Origin: Mauremys mutica
Lineage: Eukaryota > Chordata > Testudines > Geoemydidae
Length of the DNA: 64,000 nt
Assembly (NCBI RefSeq): GCF_020497125.1
Contig: NC_059075.1
Span: forward strand, 32,400,003 to 32,464,002
Direction of reading: 5' to 3'
The notes beneath the pieces are model-generated. The model searched no databases and was not told the origin of the DNA. It was given only the letters and a program-made list of their open reading frames with translations. Of this stretch, positions 33,701 through 45,236 are shown in pieces. The position numbers and the translations under genes were made by a program. How positions within the stretch are numbered: position 1 is the first letter of the stretch; each line of letters opens with the position of its first letter.

Positions 33701-36700
33701 AGCTATTATGATTCAATGCTTTGAGTGCACTCACAATACTGCCTCTGTTTGTTTCTTGTGGTCTGGAGGGGAACATCTTACACACCAATGGAGTGCCTCC
33801 ATCAGACAAGGAGGCGATCAAGGAGACATAAGAAGAATATGTTTAGGGAGGTGCTCCGATTGTCTGATGCTGCAGATCATGATCACAGCATGCGGAGAGA
33901 GACAATTAATGAAAAATTGAAAATAGATAGCCTGGAGAGGAAGCAGCACCAAGAGCATATTTTAGAGGGGCAGGAGCGGATGATAAAAACCGATGCACGA
34001 CCAAACAGAGATGCTGAAGTCCCTGATTGCACTTCAGTCAGAATAGGTGTGCTCGCCTTCCCCTGCAGCCTATACAGAACTGCGTGCCACGCCCTCCCCA
34101 TGCCTGTTGCAGTACTCCCTTCACTCCCCCTCTTTGGACAGGTAATGATAGCTGGATTTAAACACAGCTATGAGCGCCTCCTGTAAGAGAGTGCTTCTCA
34201 GAGTCATCTCCCTTGCAAGAAAGCAAATTCTGTGTATTGGTTATTGCTGTTTAATAAAAATGTACTCATAGAAAGAAAATGAATCTTTATTTTTTTCCTA
34301 CACACAATGGTTGCTGCTGGAATTCATACACAGTGGCAATTGGCACATTTGCAAACTATAAATCATGCTCAGGAAGCAATCATTACAAGGGTTGTTCCAG
34401 GTGGCAAGTAAACAAGCCTGACTGAATGCATTATATAAAGACATATTACTGGGGGTCATTGTCAAAGTGCTGCTACAAAGCCTTCCTGATTCGAATAGCC
34501 CCCTTTTTGAGCCCCTCTAATAGCTCTGGTATCTGGATGCTCCAAATCAGCTGCCATCTGATCTGCCTTGATGCTCCACCCTTGGGGAAACTTTTTTCCC
34601 CCTTACCTTAACAAATAAATATTATGCAGAGTACAGTAGGCTGCTATGACCATGGGAATATTTTCCTCACTGAGGTCTAATCTGCCATAAAGGCAGCACC
34701 AGCGAGTTTTTAATCTGTCAAACACACATTCATCAGTCATTCTGCATGTGCTCAGCCTGTTGTTGAAACACTCCTTGCTGCTGTCAAGGTTTCTGGTGTA
34801 AGGCTTCATGAGCCGTGGGAGTAAGGGGTAAACTAGGTCTCCCAGGATCACTATGGGCATTTCAGTATCCCCCACTGGAATCTTCTGGTCTGGAAAGAAA
34901 ATCTCTGCTTGCAGCTTTCTGTACAAGCCAATATCCCTGAAGGTGTGTGCATCATGAACCTTTCCTGACCACCCTGCCTTGTTATCAGCAAAACAACCCT
35001 GGTGATCCACAACGCCTGCAGTACCATAGAGAAGCAGCCCTTTCTATTGATGTACTCCATCGCAAGATGGTCCAGGGCCAAAATTGGAATATGTGTGCTA
35101 TCTATCACCCTACTGCAGTTAGGGAATCCCATTGCCACAGAACCATCCCCCATTTCACACACATTTCCCAGAAACACAGCCCTTCATAGCAGGATGTGAT
35201 TAATGGCCCTGCACATTTGTGTAAACGCAACCCCTGTGGTGGACTTCTCAACTCCAAACTGATTCATGACTGATAGTAGCAGTCTGGAGTTGCCAGCTTC
35301 CACGCAGTGATCACCACACACTTTGCCACTGACAGGGCTGCTCTCATTTTGGTGTCCTGGTGGAAGGGCAGGGGCGAGCTCCATACACAGTTCCAGGAAC
35401 GTGGCTTTGTGCATCCAAAAGTTTTGCTGCTGCTGCTTGTCATACCATACCTGCATAACAATGTGATTCTACCGCTCAGTGCTTGTTTTCTAGACCAATA
35501 GCAACAGCCCACCATGTGCAGCTGCTCCATGAATGCCAAAAGTAATCTGGAATTGTTTCTTTCCGTGACGTCCAGGAGGGCAGGCACCTTAGATTCCTGT
35601 TTGGATTCACAGCTCAGAAAATATTGTATGATCAGCTGCATTGTGTTAATAACCGTTATCACAAGACTGGTGAGCAGTGCAGGATCCATATTTTTAGGCA
35701 GAGAGGGCAGGCACACAGTTTACAGGGACTTGAAAAATGGTGCAGAGAGTAGCCAGAAGCCCATAGAATGATGGGACAGAAAAAACTGCATCCTGGGATG
35801 GTAAACCCACACCCATGATGTCCTGCAATTCATTCCCACAACTCCTAGCAGCAGAAGGTGGCACGTTGCACAGTGAGATGGCTACCTACGGTGCACTGCT
35901 CTTTCAATGCTAGAGTGCTGACTGTGGATACGCTCTGCCGACACAAGGAGCATTGTGTGAACGTGCACAAGCGATGTAATTATAGTGGTTTCTGATTGTC
36001 AGAGTAACTTGCATTAACTTAACTCTGTAGTATAGACATGGCCTTTGGCTTCTTGTCTGGTCATAGATGCATAAATGTTTGATGGGGGGGAAGTATTTAT
36101 ATGTAAGCTGTAGTACTGAACTAACGCTGCAGATGATTTTACAAGATATGCTGTTAAATAGTTATGTGATCAGAATTGAATTCTATTAATTACAGTTGAT
36201 ACAAATTGAAATTACTATAATGGATCAAATTCACCACGTGGTGTAAGCAGGCTCAACAATATTGCCTGGTATATTTTCTCTGTTCCAGGTGGAGGTGGAT
36301 TCAGTAATGGCCTCGGTGCAACAAAAAAATTCAGGTAATATGCAAACAACAGGCTTTCCTTTCTCTCTAGTCTGTTCTCATTCATGAATTCTGTAATCTA
36401 AAAATTAGGCTATAAAACTTTTTTAAAAGAACTTGCTACAGATTAATTACAAAGAGATTTACAGAGGCTGTTGATGAGTCAGGATTATTTAATTGCTAAA
36501 TTCTTGGGACTCATGATGAAAATGAGCTTTTGGGCTTGTCTTTGGTGCAAGGCTGGCAGTTTTCCAGGAAAAACTAATTTACAACAGGCACTGGTAAATA
36601 CCAGTTTAAACTGGGAAAAAAAATAATAGAATATACTAATGAAAATTACTGAAAAAATGTTTAATGGTTTGATAGTTTTTTGGCATATATAATTATGTAA

Positions 36701-39700
36701 TATTGAAAACCAAAATATGAGTCATGGCATATAAATTCCATGAGGAAAATACCAAACCAAAATGTACAGAGACAATACTGAACATTGGAATATGTTACAT
36801 ATATTAGTATTACCCTTACTGCAGTTGTACTTTTTATTTGTAGAACCCTAAATTAATTTCTGAATCTACTGCCTTGTGTAACCACAATTTGACTATGTAA
36901 CTATAAAGCTAAGTGTAATAAAGTGTGCATGAATGAAACAGTTTTTAAAATAGAAAATGCCTAGAACTGGGACTAACTAGTTTTTTTCCTGAGCGGTAAA
37001 AGCTCATTATTTTATGTGGTAAAAACCACCTCTAGGCAGTGATGAGCTCCCAAAATCCTAAGAACCGGTTCCCTGCTGGGTCCTCGGCGGCACTTCGGCA
37101 GGGGGGTCTTCACTCGCTCCGGGTTTTCAGTGGCATTTCGGCAGCAGGTCCTTCACCTGGAGTGAGTGAAGACAGCTTCCGCGCCCCTCCCTCCCCCCAC
37201 ACCTCCGTGCCTCCGAAGACCCGGTAGGGAACCGCTCGGTGAGTACAGTACAAGCCGCACATTCGTGTCTTCCCGCCACACACCCACATATCCGACTCCA
37301 ACCCACGTCCTGCCCCCCTCAGAACCCACAAGTTTCTCCTCTCCCTCTCCCCCTCCCCCACCGGGGTAGCAGCAGCAGCCCGGGGCTCTGGGGGCTATTT
37401 AAAGAACTGGGGCAGCAGAGGCAGCTGGAGCCCCGGCCCTTTAAATAGCCCCTGGAGCCCCCTGCTATCCCAGGGCTCTATCCCAGGACTATTTAAAGGA
37501 CCGGGACGGTAGAAGCAGCGGGAGCCCCAGACTTTTTAAATAGCCCACAGCCCTACCCCCAGGGCTCCAGCTGTGGGGCTCTGGTGTCAATTTAAAGGGC
37601 CTGGGGGCTATTTTAAAAAGTCTGGGGCCCCAGGCCCTTTACATTGCCCCCTGGGGAAGCTGGGCCACCCCTTTAGCAACCGGTTCTACACTGGCTTCTA
37701 AATTTAACAACCGGTTCTTGTGAACCGGCTCCAGCTCACCACTGACCTTAGGTATATACTATACCATCCCTGCTTTGGAGCAGCTGTATGGACTCAAAAT
37801 TGAGGTTTTTTAATAGCAAGGCTTTACGGACTAATTGAAATGGTCTCTTAAACTGTGGAAAGAGGTGGCTTTTAACAAATAAATGTGCCTCTGCAGTACA
37901 TGCATCCCAAATACAGCAGCATTGTGCTAAAGTATGAGAACCTGAAAATGGAATTGACAGAAGCTGACTATAAAGAAAAGTAAATCTGGCTAGTCTGTTT
38001 TCATAACCTGAGAGAAATGCAGGGAGTAAGCAAAGTATGTATTGGTAAGTAATGAAAATTGTCTGACAGTGTCCCTCTGCCACTGTTCCATTATTTGTCT
38101 GTTGGATTGATAAAGAGCAGAGGAGTCTTATCTGCAAAACTAAGTCCAGACACAAGTACAAAGTTAACTGTTTACTTGAATTTTTAGATTATGGATTTTT
38201 AAGTGTCCAGTTGACCCATGAGACAACACTTTATTTTTAACTAGAAATATGGCTTCTTATGTATTGAGGTAGCTTTGTGCTCTGTAGTTATACTAGATAA
38301 AAAGCCAATGCTAAGAGATCAATGAATGGGCAGCACAGTACTGTAGGGGTCGTTCTTTAAAAGGAAAATTGTATACTATAATTTTCCAGTCTTATGTGCC
38401 ACTTTGAAAGAGAAAATAAATAAATGGATTGCAGCCCATGTTGCTTTTCTAAGGTTTTACTTCCGTAGTTATCCAATTGAAAGGGATGTTGCTCAGGCAG
38501 GTAAGTTCAGTGTGTTTAGGCATCCCTTGTTATTAAAGAAATTGTGTATATACAGAACCTAGTAGTTGAAACCAGCATGTGTCTATAATTCTAGAAACTG
38601 AGAATGTAATGGTTTTTAATGTGATGTTTCAAGAAGCAGTAATGAAAAAAACATTGGGAACCTGAGCGCTTGTAGTTTAAGGTTTGAATTGAGACAGTAG
38701 GTGGAGCTGAAGGAGCTATGCTTCTGAACCATATTAGATATAAATAGATATGGAAAAACTGTAAGAATAAGAAACCACTGAGGTCTTGTTATATTTGTTT
38801 TAAAAAACTAGCTAATACAGTGACATTGTTCTTTATAAATCATTTCAATTGTATAAAATAGGTCTAAATCTGTATATTTCACAGGTGTAAGGCACAAGAT
38901 TAGACTACATGAGAATTCTTAGTTGAAATTACATTTATTTCTGTCTTGACTTGTTCTATTTTTAAAAACTAGGGCATACATTTTTTTCCTAAGATTTCTT
39001 TTTTTATACAAGTACTTTGCTTTCAGAAATACCAGACAGTTAATTAGGGTTGGATTTAACAAACTATATTTGCATTCCAACCTCTTTTTTTATTTAACTC
39101 TCACTAAAAAAATCAGATAAATTTGTTTCTAAGTACATTTACACAGTCTGTAAGTGTAATAACCAATCCAGTGTTACCATGCAATTTTATTAGGAGACGC
39201 ATAGGAAACCAAACCTGAGGCTACAGAGCATTTCATAGGGTTTAGACAGAGCTGGGAATGATGCCAGCTATATTGTATGTGCAATACACTCTCTATGCCT
39301 TTATTTGTGGAATTCAAGTGCTATTGACTTTGGAGAGACCACTTCTTTGTCCTGTTCTCCCAGTCTAAGGAAAGATGGCATTGTAGCCAGCGAGCAAGAA
39401 ATATATTAAGGAATAGAGAAAGAAGAGCCAGGTAAATGGAAATATAATTTGAGAAGAAGCTGAATTTTGCAAAGCTCTAGTAGAATATTTTCACATAACC
39501 TAACATTATGAAAGATACTGTAATTGTTTCAATTCTTGTTCTTATCATTAATAATAAAGCAGTTACAATTATATTGCCTGAGTCAGTCATAGTTGCAGTG
39601 GGCAAATAAAGCAGAGGGTTTTTTTGGGGGAGGTATATTCACATTTTCCATTTTTCTAGGTGTATTACTTGAAGAATTTTTAAAACTTATGAGTACAAAG

Positions 39701-42357
39701 AAGGCTGCACAACTACACCATAGTGAAATAAGGCAGATATTCACAGCTTTTGACATGCAATGTAAGTTTTTCTTCCCTGAAGAGTTTTTTAAGAGAGACC
39801 TCCATACTGAAACAAATATGCAAAATAGAGCATTATCCTATGATGGGATTTGGGCAGTATCCTAGATAGGAGCTTTTCAGCCCTATCTTCCTATGTGTCT
39901 ATCTTTCCAAGTAACGTAACTAATATAGTAATGGCATTGCAGGTAGATGATTAACAGAAGGAGGGAGAGCAGGCAGTTGAGACCAGCAGTAGGCTCCCAG
40001 GTTCTCTGTTCCACCGCATGTTTCTCCAGTTTATGAAGAAAATCATCTCTAGCTATTCACCTACCCTGACCCCACTTAATGTTACCACTATCATATCTCC
40101 ATCCCGATTATTGGAACTCCCTCAGGACTCTCTTCTTCTAATATTTCTCTGCACACTCACGCACACCACTTGTGCGGCCGATTCCTCTCCCAGGAGATGG
40201 GAGGGAATCTTCCCTTCCCTGCCTGACAGATGAAGGGGAAGAGACAAAGCAGCAAGGATCTTCTTCTATGACTTATTCTGGAACCCAGTCTTGGTGGTTC
40301 TTTTCCTTTTTCTGGTAGGCTATGGGGATGGAATGTGATTGTTTTTTCTCATCCCCTCCCCACTCCCCTTAGCAAAAAGGAGAGAAGCTTGAGAATAGGG
40401 CCAGTGAACCAAGGGCATGTAGCATTTATTATACTATCCTTTCCACGTGGATTTTTTTTTCCTATCGGTCCCTGGCCTGAAACAGGCTTGGCCCATGAGG
40501 AATAGAGGGAGGGCCAGGTGCTGAAATGAGTCAGTCAAGCATTGTCTGCAGCTTGATCAGGACACACACAAAAAAGATTTTAAATGGCAGGCTGCAACTT
40601 TATTAAAATTTAACATTGGATAGGCGCACTATCTGCCCCATCTTCCCATGCCAGGTATGTTAGGTAGGTTCTGTAAACCCTACACTCAGCATCTACCATA
40701 TGGCTCATAACTCAGGATAGACTCTCCAGTGTCTACCCCCAAGGATTCAGCTTGCTCTGCTGAATCTTCTCACCTTTTTCCCCCAGCAAAGGGGACAGAA
40801 GGGACAGACAGAGGGACTGCAGGCTGCAAGGACTTCAGATCACCCCTTTGCCATAGACCCTGGTCCATAGCAAAATCCCATGTTTCTTATTTTCTGATCA
40901 CTAGCCCTTTGGCCTTTTATCCATCCTGGACACTGGCTGCAAATTGCACCAAATTAACATAAAGCAACCTAAAAGTATAATTCCTATACTCTAGAACTAC
41001 AAGGAGGGAGCGTGGGTTCATCTAAACATGGGGCAAGAGGCCTGCTAAACCTTGGGCCAGGATTTAAATAAATGATGGTGGGAACCAAGGACCAATTAGT
41101 TCACATTTCTCTAGCTGTCCAACGAACAATGGAAAGAGGGGCCTACCCCTATATATTCTCCCCCTTTTATCCAAAGCTATCAGGCATCTTGTGTATCCAA
41201 TCTGGTTTCCCATCTGTTAAATTGATGGGTAGCATTCTTGTCCTGAACTGCTAGTCCTCAGCAGCTTGTGTGTGTGTGTGTGTCTCCCCCTCCTCCCCAT
41301 ACGTACCCAGTGACAACCCTGTTTGAATTATTGCTTTCTCTTTCAGTTGGATCCTGCAATGAAGTCATAGGCCTTGCCTGCACCTAAAAGTTAGGTTGAC
41401 ATAGCTATGGAAGTAAGGAGTGTGAAAAAACACACCTTTGAGCACCGTAGCTATGGTGACCTAGCCCCCAGTGTAGATGCAGGTATTTTTACAGAAGAAT
41501 GTTTCTGCCATCTTAGGCACTGTCATTCAGAGAAGTGGTGTTCCTAGATCTTTCAGCAGTATAGACTGTATTTACACTACAGGGGTATGCCGGCATAGCT
41601 ACAGCAACCTAGCTCCATAGTATAGACATTCCCATAATAATAGGTGGTTGGTCTCTTTCATGGATTTTGTTCTGATGTTATATATTCAGTATCATGACTT
41701 CATTGCAGAATTAATCTAGAAGAGAAAATGTACTGTGAGGGGAAACCTTGTTTAAATACAACGCCACACGTGGAATTTGATAATTACCAAATATGGGAAG
41801 AAAAATTGTGTAACACACGTAAAAGGTCATTTTAGTATATTTTAAAGTGGGAAACTTTCAAATGCACCAGTATAAAAATTTATTTTAAAAACCGTCATTT
41901 TGAAAATTAATTCTTAAATTTGAAACAGTACAGTACAGATGCTGCAGGGGTAATTCCTGTGAATGGAGTTTTTGGTAGCATACACCAAAATGACAGTACA
42001 AAATCATTCTTGAATCACTCATTTTTTTGACACCCCCACTACCCTACCGTACGTGGATCCTAGCTGTTTCCTAAAATACTCTGGTTGAAATTATAATAAC
42101 TTCAAAGAGTGTACTTTAAATTCTGAGAATCTACTGGAAAGGCTTATAAGAATTAATGTGTTTAAAAAATGATGTTTGGTTCTTGAGCAAGCATAACTCT
42201 TCATAGTTGTGTGGGGGTTTTTTTTGTTTTGTTTTTTAATCTTATTTTCCTACTTCTTTAAGCAAGATAGAGGATTTTTGACTTTGGAAGATTTCAAAAG
42301 AGCCTTCAATTCCATTGCTCCAAAGTTACCTGAAAGGATCATAGTTGAAGCTTTCAG
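27239..42357 (+). CDS. EFCAB11: EFCAB11, EF-hand domain-containing protein 11 (five coding exons; gene continues right of window)
   Basis: A small calmodulin-like EF-hand protein of poorly known function. Five exons (60+96+46+102+91 nt) join in frame to give about 131 residues; the human protein has 163. The first EF-hand loop is DEDKKGYLSRED in exon 2; a second, degenerate loop (DMQYRGFLTLED) spans exons 4-5. The third loop (DRDSDGH in human) should be in the last exon, which is not in the window. Recognised by the blocks LSREDFKVAVVMLFGYKPSK and RGFLTLEDFKRAF. The first 20 residues differ from human, as is common for this protein. All donors and acceptors are GT-AG. Head to head with TDP1, as in human. 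Confidence 0.94.
28680..29082. mobile_element. Harbinger MITE, 403 bp
   Basis: Ends GGCCTGGTCTACACTAC and GTACTGTAGACATGGCC, TSD TTA at 28677-28679 and 29083-29085. Internal sequence (TGTGTCGCTTATGTCA, CCCACAATGCTCA, GTGTGTGCACTCAAGC) resembles the ends of the larger Harbinger element at 32.3-36.0 kb. Confidence 0.93.
29520..29615 (+). CDS. EFCAB11: EFCAB11 coding exon 2 (first EF-hand)
   Basis: A 96-nt exon encoding VFEACDEDKKGYLSREDFKV and AVVMLFGYKPSK. Acceptor TTTCTTTAG, donor GTATAG. The loop has Asp at positions 1 and 3, Gly at 6 and Asp at 12, with Lys at position 5. Confidence 0.96.
29616..31671. other. EFCAB11 intron, nothing named
   Basis: AT-rich. The ORF at 30006-30437 shows no family resemblance. 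No transposon was recognised. Confidence 0.5.
31672..31865. mobile_element. Foldback (Penelope-like?) repeat, second subfamily, copy 2
   Basis: Left GTTGTAGCCATGTTGATCCC..ATCTTTTATTGGGCTAGC; right GAAGTTGGTCCAATAACAGA..CACCTTGTCTTTCTA: the same head-to-head structure as 14616-14875. Both arms are decayed. Confidence 0.6.
32523..34183 (+). pseudogene. Harbinger Myb/SANT-like accessory protein, broken
   Basis: The first part reads WSTTELLDLLPLWGEETVQS, a typical start of the trihelix/Myb-like domain of Harbinger accessory proteins, then shifts frame (about 32640-32830). A second part at about 33800-34000 reads MFREVLRLSDAADHDHSMRR and INEKLKIDSLERKQHQEHIL, the charged helical C-terminal region. 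Stops and frameshifts separate them. In PIF/Harbinger systems this partner binds DNA and helps the transposase enter the nucleus; that role is family knowledge. Confidence 0.8.
34600..35716 (-). pseudogene. PIF/Harbinger DDE transposase (HARBI1-like), broken
   Basis: Several minus-strand frames line up in order. About 35450-35260: KMRAALSV..ATPDCY and FGVEKSTTGVAFTQMCRAIN. About 35160-35060: GFPNCSRVIDSTHIPILALD, with the first Asp. About 34860-34790: GDLVYPLLPRLMKPYT, with the second Asp. About 34730-34690: MTDECVFDRLKTRWCCLYGR, with the Glu. The end is LDLSEENIPMVIAAYCTLHN. This is the DDE_Tnp_4 type. Frameshifts and stops make it inactive. Confidence 0.9.
36289..36334 (+). CDS. EFCAB11: EFCAB11 coding exon 3
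   Basis: A 46-nt exon encoding VEVDSVMASVQQKNS plus one base of Gly, like human IEVDSVMSSI. Acceptor TGTTCCAG, donor GTAATA. It lies shortly after the end of the Harbinger element at 36043. Confidence 0.93.
37038..37744. mobile_element. hAT-type MITE, same family as 24940-26584
   Basis: Starts CAGTGATGAGCTCCCAAAAT and ends CCGGCTCCAGCTCACCACTG, with AACAACCGGTTC near the right end. The flanks CCTCTAGG and ACCTTAGG match at only 5 of 8, so the TSD is diverged. The inside has repeated TATTTAAA/TTTAAATAGCCC blocks in both orientations. Confidence 0.85.
37745..39659. other. EFCAB11 intron 3, nothing named
   Basis: No repeat family, RNA gene or exon was seen. The minus-strand ORF at 37748-38161 has no recognisable pattern. 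Confidence 0.45.
39660..39761 (+). CDS. EFCAB11: EFCAB11 coding exon 4
   Basis: A 102-nt exon encoding VLLEEFLKLMSTKKAAQLHH and SEIRQIFTAFDMQ, with split Gly and Tyr codons at its ends. Acceptor TTTTTCTAG, donor GTAAGT. The IFTAFD block matches human EFCAB11. Confidence 0.95.
39762..41369. other. EFCAB11 intron 4, left part, mostly unassigned
   Basis: No named repeat apart from a (TG)n microsatellite at about 41268-41282. Confidence 0.45.
41370..41633. mobile_element. Harbinger-type MITE, diverged
   Basis: Left GGCCTTGCCTGCACC, right AGTATAGACATTCCC. ATA on both sides is not the usual TTA/TAA, so the borders may be a base or two off. Internal AGGTTGACATAGCTATG and GGCATAGCTACAGCAACCTA are imperfect inverted copies. 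Confidence 0.65.
42267..42357 (+). CDS. EFCAB11: EFCAB11 coding exon 5
   Basis: A 91-nt exon encoding RGFLTLEDFKRAFNSIAPKL and PERIIVEAF with split codons at both ends (Tyr and Arg). Donor GTAAGA. Two AGs stand four bases apart before it (42261-42262 and 42265-42266). Only the second keeps frame; the first would give an early TAG. Confidence 0.95.
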
Positions 42358-43302
42358 GTAAGACAAACATAAAAGTCTTGTTTGATTTTTGTTCTTATAT
42401 AGCAGTCTTTAATTTTCTCTTAATTCAAATATGTAAAACATTTGGAAACTGTAGGTTATGTTCCAGAGCAAAAGATACAAGCTTCAGCACATTATTGTTT
42501 CAACATCCTTGTATATTACACTTGTGGGGATTCTGCGCTGATGCGGGGGCACAGAATTCATATGGTCCACATTTTCTGTGCTCCCCGAGCAGAAAAATGC
42601 AAAAAAATATGCTGGGGGACATGCCTCTTGCTTGGAGCATGTCTGTTCCAGCGAGCCTGGAGCAGCCTCAGAGACTGGGCGGGGGGGCTGGGTGTGTGTA
42701 CGCCTGCCTGCATTATCACCGTCGGGGGGGGGGCGGAGCGTATGTTTGTGCCAACAAGCGAGAGAGAGAGAGAGAGTCTTTCCCTCCCCCTGGCTACTGC
42801 AGCTCACTGGCATGTAAGCATAGGGCTTTTTATGCATGAGGCAGGTTAGAGGCACTAATGTAGCAGCCCTGCCTGAGTTAATTGATTCATTCTCTGAGGC
42901 ACTAGCAGCCTGACTGTGTAGTTAGTAACATTGTTAAACTTGCTGTTGATGGTTAATTTGAGCTCATTCTCTGAGGCAGAAATGTAGCGCCTGACTTTTA
43001 ATGTTAATGTTTCTATTGTTAGTCGACTGTTCCCATTATCAGTCAGTTCCCCCCGGAGCATAAAACCTGTGAAAGTTTTAAGGCCCCTGCATTGCCAGAG
43101 CGATGTAAAGGAGCTTTATTATAAATGACAGTAAGGGAATCCTCAGCTAGGAAGATCTATGTGCTTTCTCACTTTTTTTTTTTCCTGTGCCAAAGGGGTA
43201 CAATGGGGTTAGATTACATGTAAGGATTTATTTTACTTACCCATTTAAAAAAAAAAAAAGACTTTGAGGACAAAATAAAGCATTTACCAAGCAGTCAATA
43301 AA

Positions 43303-45203
43303 ATGTCAGGACAATCAGAACCAAGCACTTCCCAAAGTACCCAGCCAGGTCCAGATGAAGTTACCAAAGGGATATTTGTTCTTTTGCATGACGTGAATGG
43401 CCTTCACATCACACATTAAACAAAAGCTACACCAGCTTCTCATGTTCAAGAATTCCTTGCAAAACTGCATGCGGATGGGGACAAATTATTTTGCACGTTG
43501 TGCAATGTTGTTCTCAGTCATGACCGACGGTCTGTAATTGTGGGTCATTTTGCATCAAAAAAACGCAAACTGAAGGAGGATGCGGCTCAAGAGGAAGGCA
43601 GAAATAAATGTCAGAAGACCATTACGATTCACTGAAAAACAAAACAGTGGCAGAAAAAGAACATGTGGAGGTGAGTGGAAATATAAGAAAATGTTATAAT
43701 ACAGAAAAATAACTAGCATAGAACAGTCATAGTGATGGAATTTCTTCACTTGCTCTGAGATCTTGAATAGACAGCTCTGTTTTTAAATTACTTTTTTTTG
43801 TAAGTGATGACTACATGATTGTTTACTATATATAAATCTAAATTAAAGTCTAGAAATTCAGAAATAAATATATGAATAAATGTATTAATCTAAGATTAAA
43901 GATGTTACATCGATGGTAAATACTTGTGCTCACTGAAGATTTATCTAACTACTTCTTCTTTCAGATTTGTACAGCATGGGTGAAGACACTAGCAGGTGCC
44001 AACATCCCCTTGTCAAAGACTGACCATCCACTTATGAGAGAATTTCTTGACAGCAGGGTCCGGAATGGTGGTGCGATTCTTGCTAGGACACAACTGTGAC
44101 TGAGACATGCTTACCTGAAGTGTACTTTAAAGAAAAGGAAAACTAAAAACTGAAGCTTAAAGACAAGAAAATCGCTGTTATCTTTGAATGTTGTGATGAT
44201 GAGGCAAGATCAATTCTGAATGTACCGTTTGCACCATTACAACATGATTTCTGGGGGCATATTAACTCTTTTTTGGTGAATACAGTGTTTTTAGATGCTG
44301 TTAATCACTCAACTGTTTCACAGGCTGTAGTTAAAGCAGTAAATGAGTACCAGATTGATTATGAAAATGTAGTAATTGATACTGACAATGCTAGTTACAT
44401 GAAAAAGGCATTTGATCCTGTGTTTTCTACACTGTTTCCAAATTCTCTGCATATAACCTTTTCTGCACATATTGTTAATTTAATTGGTGAATCATTTAGA
44501 GAGCCTTTTTAGATGGTTGATACATTTGTAAGGTGCTTCAAAAACATGTTCTGTAACTCTGGTAGTAGGAAAGTGAGGTACCTCTGGTTCATGAACCAGA
44601 AACTACAAGAGGAGTCTCCAGATGTCAAAGCATCCATGCCTTCTAGCAGGGCTGTTCCTAGGCATATGCAGCTTACGCAGCTGTGTAGGGCACTGGAAAA
44701 TTTGGGGCACCGTTCCCCTTGCTGGCCATGGCTGGAATCCTCTCTTCTCCGGCCACTCCTCAGTGCTGGGCTGGCGGGCTTCTCCCCGACCCCATCCCCT
44801 CCTTTCCTCCTCAGCTGGCCAGTTGAGGGCTCCAGCCTCTGGCTGTGACACCCCAGGCCCAGGGAGCCCAGAGCAGTACGGTGGCCTGGCCCACCGCCGC
44901 CTGGAGTGGAGTCCCTCCCTGGACCCTGTCTGCCTGCACCTTTCAGTCTCCGGCGAGGGCCGGGCCAGGGCCAGGACAGGGGGAGCGAAACTTCCACCTG
45001 AGTCAGGGGTCGCGGGGGAGCAAAAAGGGGGGGACTTAAACACACACACACACAGTCTCTCTCATACGCAGACTGGCTCTTACATCCACATACTGTGCCT
45101 CTCACGAGTCACAGTTCCCCAATACAGATTCTTTCTCCCACACACACTCACATTCCCCAACACACACTCTATCTCACACACACACAGGCTCTCTGCCATA
45201 CCG

Positions 45204-45236
<33 letters not shown>

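Larger units (their letters stand above)
32300..36043. mobile_element. Decayed PIF/Harbinger element, autonomous-type layout
   Basis: Two convergent gene remnants: a Myb/SANT-like protein on the plus strand and a DDE transposase on the minus strand, the standard PIF/Harbinger pair. The right end GTAGTATAGACATGGCC (to 36043) matches MITE ends at 28680-29082. The left end is diverged and no TSD can be set; TGTGCTTGCTTATGTCACC near 32370 matches the MITE interior. Confidence 0.85.

Noticed and set aside
42345..42855. Overlapping ORFs just after EFCAB11 exon 5
   Set aside because: They read through the donor site into the 5' end of the hAT element; they are not conserved and several frames overlap.
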